Assembly: GCA_964535405.1 (NCBI GenBank)
Contig: CAZHUG010000068.1
Coordinates: 1-9,914, forward strand
DNA from: Scatomorpha sp964535405
GTDB lineage: Bacteria > Bacillota > Clostridia > Oscillospirales > Oscillospiraceae
DNA length: 9,914 bases
Reading direction: 5' to 3'
Shown here: positions 5,705 through 9,914 of the stretch, in pieces
Numbering within the stretch: the first letter of the stretch is position 1
Layout: each line of letters starts with the position of its first letter
The notes under the pieces: generated by a model
Seen by the model: only the letters and a program-made list of their open reading frames with translations
What the model was told of the DNA's origin: nothing
Database searches by the model: none
Translations under genes and position numbers: made by a program

Positions 5705-6447
5705 ATGAAACAAAATAAATATGACGACGAGAAATTCTTTGAGCAGTACAGCCGTTTTCCACGTTCAGTCGATGGTCTGAAGGCCGCCGGAGAGTGGCAC
5801 GAGCTCGAAAAACTCCTGCCCGATTTTAAGGGAAAGCGCGTGCTGGATATTGGCTGCGGCTTTGGCTGGCACTGCATCTACGCCGCCGAGCATGGCGCAA
5901 CAAAGGTCGTCGGCACCGACATATCCGAAAAAATGCTCGCAGTTGCAAGGGAAAAAACACAGGCTGACAATGTCAGTTATACCCGTATCGCCATGGAGGA
6001 CCTCGACTTTGCCGCCGACTCCTTCGATGTGGTAATAAGCTCTCTGGCATTTCACTACACACCGGATTTTTCCGATATTTGCAGACGGGTCGCGAGCTGC
6101 CTGACAGCGGGCGGAAGCTTTGTCTTTTCTGTTGAGCATCCAATATTCACCGCCCAGGGCAAACAGGACTGGGTATATGACGAGAGCGGAAGGCCCGAGT
6201 TCTGGCCGNNNNNNNNNNGGACAACTACTTCTCAGAGGACGAGCGCAGCTCAATTTTCCTCGGCGAATCAGTCACAAAATATCACAAGACCCTGACAACG
6301 TATTTAAACACCCTGATTAAAACCGGTTTTGTCATCACGGCGCTTGTGGAGCCGAAACCTGCCGCGCATTTAATTGACACCGTACCCGGCATGCAGGACG
6401 AGCTTCGCCGCCCGATGATGCTGCTCGTCTCTGCACAAAAATCGTAG
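5705..6447 (+). CDS. Class I SAM-dependent methyltransferase, interrupted by an assembly gap
   Basis: A small-molecule-type methyltransferase with a Rossmann fold (Methyltransf_11/25-like). Motif I is VLDIGCGFGWH (residues 46-56); TDIS (71-74) is the acidic end of strand 2; MEDLDFAADSFDVVISSLAFHY covers motifs II-III; then a GGSFVFSVEHPIF strand. The ATG at 5705 follows GGGAGG with normal spacing. After residue 168 (WP, 6208) come ten N at 6209-6218; the frame resumes at 6220 with DNYFSEDERSSIFLGE and runs to TAG at 6445-6447. The two halves are in different frames if the N are counted literally, but a true gap of 2 nt (or 2+3n) restores one frame. With 2 nt missing the protein would be 244 aa and normal for the family. 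The substrate is unknown, and neighbours (thiamine, metal transport) give no clear hint. Confidence 0.88.
6209..6218. other. Assembly gap (10 N)
   Basis: Ten N within the methyltransferase gene. Ten is a common placeholder length for a gap of unknown size, and the flanking reading frames fit a real gap of 2 nt (modulo 3), not 10. Confidence 0.95.
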
Positions 6448-6466
6448 AACAGCTCAGTTAACTATC

Positions 6467-6510
6467 ACAGACTGCTCTAATTGATATTGTTGATTTTGTA
6501 AGCAGTCTGT
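6467..6510. repeat. 10-bp inverted repeat between methyltransferase and ZIP gene
   Basis: ACAGACTGCT (6467-6476) and AGCAGTCTGT (6501-6510) are perfect inverted copies separated by 24 AT-rich nt, 19 nt after the methyltransferase stop. It could be a weak terminator or part of the ZIP leader. No T-tract follows. I see no TTAG-N6-CTAA site and no firm promoter in this 111-nt spacer. Confidence 0.4.
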
Positions 6511-6558
6511 ATCATATATAACCGGATTTGCAGCTTTTAGAAGAATGGGGATGGAAAT

Positions 6559-7347
6559 ATGAGCAAGGAAATGATAACGCTAATTGGCATAATGGTTCCG
6601 CTTGCAGGAACGGCACTGGGCTCTGCCATGGTGTTTTTCATAAAGGGCAGCATGAGTCAATTGCTGCAAAAGCTGCTGCTCGGCTTCGCCTCGGGCGTCA
6701 TGCTTGCTGCATCCATTTGGTCACTTCTTATCCCATCTATCAATATGGCTGAGCAGAACGGCGTCCCCTCCTGGCTCCCGGCATCAACCGGCTTCATGTC
6801 CGGAATTTTATTTTTGCTGCTGCTCGACAGCATCATTCCCCATCTGCATTTAAATTCCAAAACCGCGGAGGGCAATCCCTCATCGCTCAAAAAATCCATA
6901 ATGCTGATCCTCTCTGTTACACTGCACAACATTCCCGAGGGTATGGTCGTCGGCGTCGTATTCGCCAGTGTCATGAGCGGAGAAACTGCAATAACTCTCA
7001 CCGGTGCTCTGGTGCTCTCTGCCGGAATAGCTCTTCAAAACTTTCCGGAGGGCGTTATTATCACGACCCCGCTCGTCATGAGCGGCATATCTCGCAGGCG
7101 CGCATTCTTCTATGGTCTATTTTCCGGCGTGGTCGAGCCTCTGGGCGCAGTTTTGACCATAGTTCTCACGGCTCAGATGGTTCCAATATTGCCCTATCTC
7201 CTGGCATTTGCCGCGGGCGCCATGATCTATGTCGTGGTTGAGGAGCTAATCCCCGGCGCGCAGCAGGGCGAGCATAGTAACGCAGGTGTTGTCGGCTGTG
7301 CCATTGGCTTTACGCTGATGATGGTGCTGGATGTCGCACTGGCTTAA
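6559..7347 (+). CDS. ZIP-family divalent metal transporter (ZupT/GufA-like)
   Basis: ZIP proteins carry Zn(II), Fe(II), Mn(II) or related ions into the cytosol. The 262-aa protein has about eight membrane helices. Metal-binding motifs are visible: SVTLHNIPEG with HNIPEG at 123-128 in helix 4, ALQNFPEG with QNFPEG at 160-165 in helix 5, and VVVEELIPGA (225-234) in helix 6. The loop near HLHLNSKTAEGN (95-106), between helices 3 and 4, is shorter than the His-rich loops of many ZIPs. A glutamine replaces the more common first histidine in the helix-5 motif; the bacterial structural model BbZIP also has Gln there. The ATG has GGGGATGG about 6-14 nt upstream. Its position beside an iron regulator and feo genes makes iron or manganese plausible, but the substrate is not determined by sequence. 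Confidence 0.9.
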   Translation: MSKEMITLIGIMVPLAGTALGSAMVFFIKGSMSQLLQKLLLGFASGVMLAASIWSLLIPSINMAEQNGVPSWLPASTGFMSGILFLLLLDSIIPHLHLNSKTAEGNPSSLKKSIMLILSVTLHNIPEGMVVGVVFASVMSGETAITLTGALVLSAGIALQNFPEGVIITTPLVMSGISRRRAFFYGLFSGVVEPLGAVLTIVLTAQMVPILPYLLAFAAGAMIYVVVEELIPGAQQGEHSNAGVVGCAIGFTLMMVLDVALA

Positions 7348-7367
7348 AAAACGGGCGCAGAAAGTGC

Positions 7368-7396
7368 TTGACAACTGACACTGCGTATCGTATATT
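7368..7396 (+). promoter_or_regulatory. Near-consensus sigma-A promoter of an unassigned short transcript
   Basis: TTGACA (7368-7373), 17-nt spacer, TATATT (7391-7396). The -35 is perfect and the -10 has five of six consensus bases. The predicted start is about 7403. No evident protein gene lies downstream on the plus strand before the hairpin at 7525-7556. Confidence 0.8.
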
Positions 7397-7405
7397 ATCA
7401 CCAGA

Positions 7406-7421
7406 GTTAGTTGCCTCTAAC
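7406..7421. promoter_or_regulatory. DtxR-type operator at the small-transcript start
   Basis: GTTAG-TTGCCT-CTAAC, perfect TTAG-N6-CTAA geometry with matched outer G/C. It begins about 4 bp after the predicted start site, where a bound repressor would block initiation. An overlapping wider repeat TTAGTT/AACTAA (7407-7424) is also present. Confidence 0.7.
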
Positions 7422-7524
7422 TAATGATGCCCCCGATGATTTGGGCAAGGTCGGCAGCATCGAGCTTGGGCAAAGTCTCGCGGCCAGGTCACAAGACTTT
7501 TTCCTCCACACTGCCATAGAATGA

Positions 7525-7556
7525 GGCCCCGAACGTTTGCCATACCGTTCGGGGCC
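7525..7556. terminator. Bidirectional terminator hairpin between small transcript and dtxR-family gene
   Basis: GGCCCCGAACG (7525-7535), a 10-nt loop and CGTTCGGGGCC (7546-7556) form a perfect 11-bp GC-rich stem. It lies 11 nt beyond the stop of the leftward regulator gene and at the end of the rightward short transcript. T-tracts are poor on both sides (TCATTCT on the minus strand). Confidence 0.65.
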
Positions 7557-7567
7557 TTACCTACAAC

Positions 7568-7945
7568 TTATCTATCCATTTTATGCTTAAACGCAAATTC
7601 CTTGATTTTTTGGAAAGTCTCGTCACTCAAGTCGTGCTCGAGTTTGCAGGCATCCTGCGATGCAACTTCCTTATCGACGCCTATATTGATAAAGAACCGT
7701 GTCAACAGCGTGTGTCGTTCATATATCCGCTCGGCTATCTTCTGTCCTGAGGGGCACAGCGTGATAAATCCGTCTGTATCAACCTCAATATGGCCTCTCT
7801 CACGCAACTTTTTCATCGCGACGCTTACGCTCGGCTTGGAGAATTCGAGTTCATTGGCAATGTCAATGGAGCGCACGTTCCCGCTGCGTTCCTTGATCAC
7901 TAAAATCGCCTCTAAATAATTCTCAGCCGACTCGTAAATACTCAT
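7568..7945 (-). CDS. DtxR/MntR-family metal-dependent transcriptional repressor
   Basis: A 125-aa regulator with an N-terminal winged helix (helix-turn-helix about residues 24-50, RSIDIANELEFSKPSVSVAM) and a dimerisation/metal domain with ERHTLLTRFF (76-85) and ACKLEHDLSDE (99-109). It ends after the dimer domain and lacks the SH3-like domain of long DtxR/IdeR proteins, so its length is MntR-like. Expected metal ligands: His78, Cys100, Glu103 and His104, with Glu12 also kept; the position equal to DtxR Met10/MntR Asp8 is Asn9, and the DtxR His98 equivalent is Ser96. Cys at 100 (DtxR Cys102; MntR has Glu99) points to Fe(II) sensing. The ATG at 7945 has AGGAG 10 nt upstream. An operator of the iron-box type lies at its promoter, so it probably represses itself and the divergent feo operon. 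Confidence 0.9.
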   Translation of the reverse strand: MSIYESAENYLEAILVIKERSGNVRSIDIANELEFSKPSVSVAMKKLRERGHIEVDTDGFITLCPSGQKIAERIYERHTLLTRFFINIGVDKEVASQDACKLEHDLSDETFQKIKEFAFKHKMDR

Positions 7946-7979
7946 AATCTCTCATCTCCTGTGCTATTAATATCATCAG

Positions 7980-7995
7980 ATTAGCATATTCTAAC
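7980..7995. promoter_or_regulatory. DtxR-type operator upstream of the regulator gene
   Basis: ATTAG-CATATT-CTAAC, perfect TTAG-N6-CTAA, 35 bp before the regulator start codon (7945). On the minus strand it overlaps a possible promoter (TTGCTT, 17 nt, TAATCT), which is only a moderate match. The position suits autorepression. Confidence 0.65.
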
Positions 7996-8024
7996 CGCGG
8001 AAGCAAGAAAATTATAAAAAGTAA

Positions 8025-8053
8025 TTGACAAGAGTAGTTAGTTAGTGTAAACT
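8025..8053 (+). promoter_or_regulatory. Promoter of the feoA1-feoA2-feoB operon
   Basis: TTGACA (8025-8030), 17-nt spacer, TAAACT (8048-8053; four of six consensus bases). A degenerate operator GTTAG-TTAGTG-TAAAC (8037-8052) fills the space between -35 and -10, and a perfect one lies just after the predicted start near 8060. A weak -10 under tight repression is what an iron-uptake operon would be expected to have. Confidence 0.65.
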
Positions 8054-8118
8054 CCAAAACACAAGGCAGTTAGAAATTGCTAACTCCTTTCATAAATTGT
8101 TTAATTAGCAAAGCTAAC
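8037..8118. promoter_or_regulatory. Cluster of three DtxR-type operator sites in the feo leader/promoter
   Basis: Three sites occur about 32-35 bp apart centre to centre: 8037-8052 GTTAG-TTAGTG-TAAAC (degenerate right half), 8069-8084 GTTAG-AAATTG-CTAAC (perfect), and 8104-8118 ATTAG-CAAAG-CTAAC (spacer 5 instead of 6). The first overlaps the promoter, the second the start of the transcript, the third the region just before the feoA1 ribosome site. Regular spacing suggests repressor dimers on nearly the same face of the helix. Confidence 0.6.
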
Positions 8119-8139
8119 TTACTAAGGAGGGGGGCTTTT

Positions 8140-8352
8140 ATGATGCCTCTGACAATGGCTAAAACGGGTGAAACCTTTACAATATTGAAAATCACCGGTA
8201 GGGACGAAATACGACTGCACCTGGCTGAGATGGGCTTTGTCGTCGATCAAACTGTCACCGTCGTCAACGAGATTGCGGGCAACCTGATTCTTCAGGTCAA
8301 GGACTCACGCGTCGCACTTGACAAGTCTGTAGCTAATCGCATCATGATCTGA
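8140..8352 (+). CDS. feoA: FeoA-family protein (first copy)
   Basis: FeoA is a small SH3-like cytosolic partner needed for FeoB-mediated Fe(II) uptake. This 70-aa protein has the FeoA core: MAKTGETFTILKITGRDEIR, then LHLAEMGFVVDQTVTVVNEI and a final strand pair LILQVKDSRVALDKSVANRI, corresponding to the family's R-x-L-x-E-MG-x3-G-x-V pattern with Asp36 where many FeoA have Gly. The start is the ATG at 8140 behind a very strong AAGGAGGGGGG; an alternative ATG follows at 8143. An upstream in-frame TTG at 8077 would start inside an operator and is rejected. It is 24 nt from the second feoA. Firmicute feo operons often carry two different feoA genes. Confidence 0.92.
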   Translation: MMPLTMAKTGETFTILKITGRDEIRLHLAEMGFVVDQTVTVVNEIAGNLILQVKDSRVALDKSVANRIMI

Positions 8353-8376
8353 TGTTTAGGAATAAGGAGGGTAAGT

Positions 8377-8598
8377 ATGAAAACACTTAAGGACACCAAG
8401 GTTGGTGAAACAGTAACGGTTGTAAAACTCCACGGTGTGGGCGCAATTAAGCGTCGCATCATGGATATGGGAATAACAAAAGGTGTTCAGGTTCACGTCC
8501 GCAAGGTCGCGCCGCTTGGCGACCCGATGGAGCTGAACGTGCGCGGCTATGAGCTGTCTGTTCGCAAGGCAGACGCCGAAATGATAGAGATAGAATAA
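8377..8598 (+). CDS. feoA: FeoA-family protein (second copy)
   Basis: A 73-aa SH3-like FeoA protein, more typical than the first copy: KVGETVTVVKLHGVGAIKRR (8-27) followed by IMDMGITKGVQVHVRKVAPL, GDPMELNVRGYELSVRK and AEMIEIE at the C-terminus, matching the classic FeoA pattern (R-x-MDMG-x3-G-x-V, GDP-x-E-x3-GY-x-L-x-LR). The ATG at 8377 has AAGGAGGG about 7 nt upstream. It lies between the first feoA and feoB in the same direction. The 61-nt gap to feoB carries its own operator-like site and a possible promoter. Confidence 0.95.
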   Translation: MKTLKDTKVGETVTVVKLHGVGAIKRRIMDMGITKGVQVHVRKVAPLGDPMELNVRGYELSVRKADAEMIEIE

Positions 8599-8613
8599 AA
8601 AAGCGAGCTCTAT

Positions 8614-8641
8614 TTGAGAGTGAGTTAGTCTTGACTAATAA
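8614..8641 (+). promoter_or_regulatory. Operator and possible internal promoter before feoB
   Basis: GTTAG-TCTTGA-CTAAT (8624-8639) is a perfect TTAG-N6-CTAA site; its arms extend to TTAGTC/GACTAA. It overlaps a possible promoter TTGAGA (8614-8619), 16-nt spacer, TAATAA (8636-8641). Either feoB has an extra iron-controlled promoter, or the repressor acts as a roadblock within the operon. Confidence 0.5.
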
Positions 8642-8659
8642 GAGAAGGGATCGAATGTT

Positions 8660-9914
8660 ATGTATATAAAAATTGCACTTGCAGGCAACCCGAACAGCGG
8701 TAAAACAACTCTGTTCAACGCCCTGACCGGTTCCAACCAGTACGTGGGCAACTGGCCCGGCGTCACGGTTGAAAAGAAAGAAGGTAAGCTGAACGGGCAC
8801 GACAATGTCGTGATACAGGACCTGCCGGGAATATATTCCCTGTCGCCCTACACGCTTGAGGAAGTTGTTGCCCGAGGCTATCTTGTAAGCGAGCAGCCTG
8901 ACGCAATTTTGAACATTGTCGACGGAACTAACATTGAGCGCAATCTGTATTTGACCACCCAGCTCATCGAGCTGGGCATCCCGGTCGTGGTCGCGGTCAA
9001 CATGATTGACCTTGTGCGCAAAAACGGCGACAAAATTGATCTTCATAAGCTGGCTTCCGCTCTGGGCTGCGAAGTTGTTGAGATGAGCGCGCTCAAGCGA
9101 GAGGGCGGAAAGGAAGCGGCCGAGATAGTTGTTTCCATCGCCGAGAACCACAAGGTCGGCGATCTGCCGCACGTGTTCACCGGCAGCGTGGAGCACGCTC
9201 TGGCCCACATTGAAGAGTCCATTTCGGACATTGTTGACCGCCGTTATCTGCGCTGGTACGCGATCAAGATTTTTGAGCGCGATGAAAAGGTTTTTGAGGA
9301 GCTCAAGCTCGATAAAGAGCTCATGGCACATCTTGAGGAGCACATCGTTGATGCTGAAGACGAGCTCGACGACGACGCCGAGAGCATCATCACAAATCAG
9401 CGCTATTCATACATAAGCCGCATAGTCAGCAAGGCTGTGAAGAAAAAAGCTCCGGCACACAGCCTGTCAACTTCGGATAAAATTGACCAGATTGTCACCA
9501 ATCGTGTTCTGGCTCTGCCCATATTCCTGGGCGTGATGTTTCTAATTTACTACATCTCCATCGGCACAATCGGCGACTGGATGACGGGCTGGACAAACGA
9601 CATTTTGTTTGGAGAATTGATCTGCGGCAACCTGCGCGGCTGGCTGGAGAGGCTGAGTGTTTCCCCCTGGCTTATCGGCCTGGTTGTTGACGGCATCGTG
9701 GGCGGCGTCGGAGCGGTCCTAGGCTTCGTTCCCCAGATGCTCGTGCTCTTCCTGATGCTCTCCGTCATCGAGGATATTGGCTACATGGCACGCGTTGCCT
9801 TCATAATGGATCGCGTTTTCCGCAAATTCGGTCTCTCCGGCAAGAGCTTCATCCCCATGCTTATCGGCACCGGCTGCGGCGTACCCGGCATCATGGCCAG
9901 CCGTACCATCGAGA
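8660..9914 (+). CDS. feoB: FeoB ferrous iron transporter, N-terminal part (3' end outside window)
   Basis: FeoB is the membrane Fe(II) uptake protein with a cytosolic GTPase domain. The first 418 residues are seen. G1 is GNPNSGKT (9-16), switch-I Thr36 lies in WPGVTVEKKEG, G3 is DLPG (54-57), G4 is NMID (114-117) and G5 is SAL (143-145). A helical domain rich in acidic residues follows (to about 275), then membrane helices beginning near ALPIFLGVMFLIYYI, and the first Gate region with GTGCGVPGIMASRTIE at the window edge. No disruption is seen. The start is the ATG at 8660 with AAGGGA 10 nt upstream; the ATG at 8655 stops after four codons. Third gene of the feo operon, preceded by its own operator. 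Typical FeoB length is 650-800 aa, so roughly half lies beyond the end. Confidence 0.97.
   Translation, partial: MYIKIALAGNPNSGKTTLFNALTGSNQYVGNWPGVTVEKKEGKLNGHDNVVIQDLPGIYSLSPYTLEEVVARGYLVSEQPDAILNIVDGTNIERNLYLTTQLIELGIPVVVAVNMIDLVRKNGDKIDLHKLASALGCEVVEMSALKREGGKEAAEIVVSIAENHKVGDLPHVFTGSVEHALAHIEESISDIVDRRYLRWYAIKIFERDEKVFEELKLDKELMAHLEEHIVDAEDELDDDAESIITNQRYSYISRIVSKAVKKKAPAHSLSTSDKIDQIVTNRVLALPIFLGVMFLIYYISIGTIGDWMTGWTNDILFGELICGNLRGWLERLSVSPWLIGLVVDGIVGGVGAVLGFVPQMLVLFLMLSVIEDIGYMARVAFIMDRVFRKFGLSGKSFIPMLIGTGCGVPGIMASRTIE

Larger units (their letters stand above)
7403..7556 (+). ncRNA. Candidate iron-regulated small RNA (or tiny protein) transcript
   Basis: A strong promoter with a DtxR-type operator at its start site leads into about 100-155 nt and then hairpins, with no recognised gene. 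A first 3' end could be at about 7502, where AAAGTCT (7472-7478) and AGACTTT (7494-7500) form a 7-bp stem leading into five T; a second is the GC-rich stem at 7525-7556. The stretch after the first stem contains TTCCTCC (7501-7507), complementary to Shine-Dalgarno sequences, and twin copies of TTGGGCAA-G/A-GTC (7441-7452, 7466-7477). Two short frames are open: 7424-7519 (31 codons from ATG) and 7411-7524 (37 codons from TTG, ending right before the stem). Neither has a ribosome site, because the leader is too short, so an RNA role is preferred. Boundaries are predictions. Confidence 0.4.

Noticed and set aside
5705..6447. Methyltransferase pseudogene by frameshift
   Set aside because: The frame change coincides exactly with the 10-N gap and disappears with a 2-nt true gap, so there is no evidence of a broken gene.
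8459..9343. 294-codon open frame on the minus strand
   Set aside because: Antisense to feoA2 and feoB, which have intact motifs; no ribosome site or recognisable domain.
1..9914. CRISPR arrays, insertion sequences, tRNA or phage genes
   Set aside because: I looked for regular direct repeats, transposase motifs and tRNA-like cloverleaf ends and saw none; all sizeable frames are accounted for by housekeeping-type genes.

Overview
The window looks like chromosomal DNA of a low-to-mid GC Gram-positive anaerobe, most likely a Clostridia/Oscillospiraceae-type Firmicute. The reasons are strong AGGAGG-type ribosome sites, sigma-A-like TTGACA promoters, TPP riboswitches with transcription-terminator platforms, an ECF-type ThiW, a short DtxR-family regulator and a feoA-feoA-feoB operon. 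A run of 10 N inside one gene shows it is a draft assembly. I see no mobile element, tRNA, rRNA or CRISPR array.

Layout. Bases 1-704 hold the C-terminal two thirds or so of an MFS transporter, which converges on a shared bidirectional terminator (737-769). Bases 796-3733 are a leftward thiamine salvage operon (promoter, TPP riboswitch, thiE, thiD, cytX). Bases 3784-5574 are a divergent rightward partner (promoter, second TPP riboswitch, a long structured leader, thiW, thiM). Together they import and phosphorylate the pyrimidine (CytX, ThiD) and the thiazole (ThiW, ThiM) and join them (ThiE), with both arms shut off by TPP. No de novo gene (thiC, thiG, thiH, thiS) is in the window.

Bases 5705-6447 encode a SAM-dependent methyltransferase interrupted only by the assembly gap. 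Bases 6559-7347 encode a ZIP metal transporter. From 7368 to the end is an iron-homeostasis block: a small transcript unit with a near-consensus promoter and terminator but no convincing gene (7368-7556), a leftward DtxR-family repressor (7568-7945), and the rightward feoA1-feoA2-feoB operon for Fe(II) uptake, cut by the window end.

The most interesting signal is a shared operator, TTAG-N6-CTAA, the core of the classical DtxR/IdeR iron box. It recurs at the small-transcript promoter, at the repressor gene, in the feo promoter region and just upstream of feoB. This suggests one self-contained iron regulon, including a candidate iron-regulated small RNA (or a very small protein). The second notable signal is about 265 nt of hairpin-rich leader between the TPP-controlled terminator and thiW, which no known element I can name explains.
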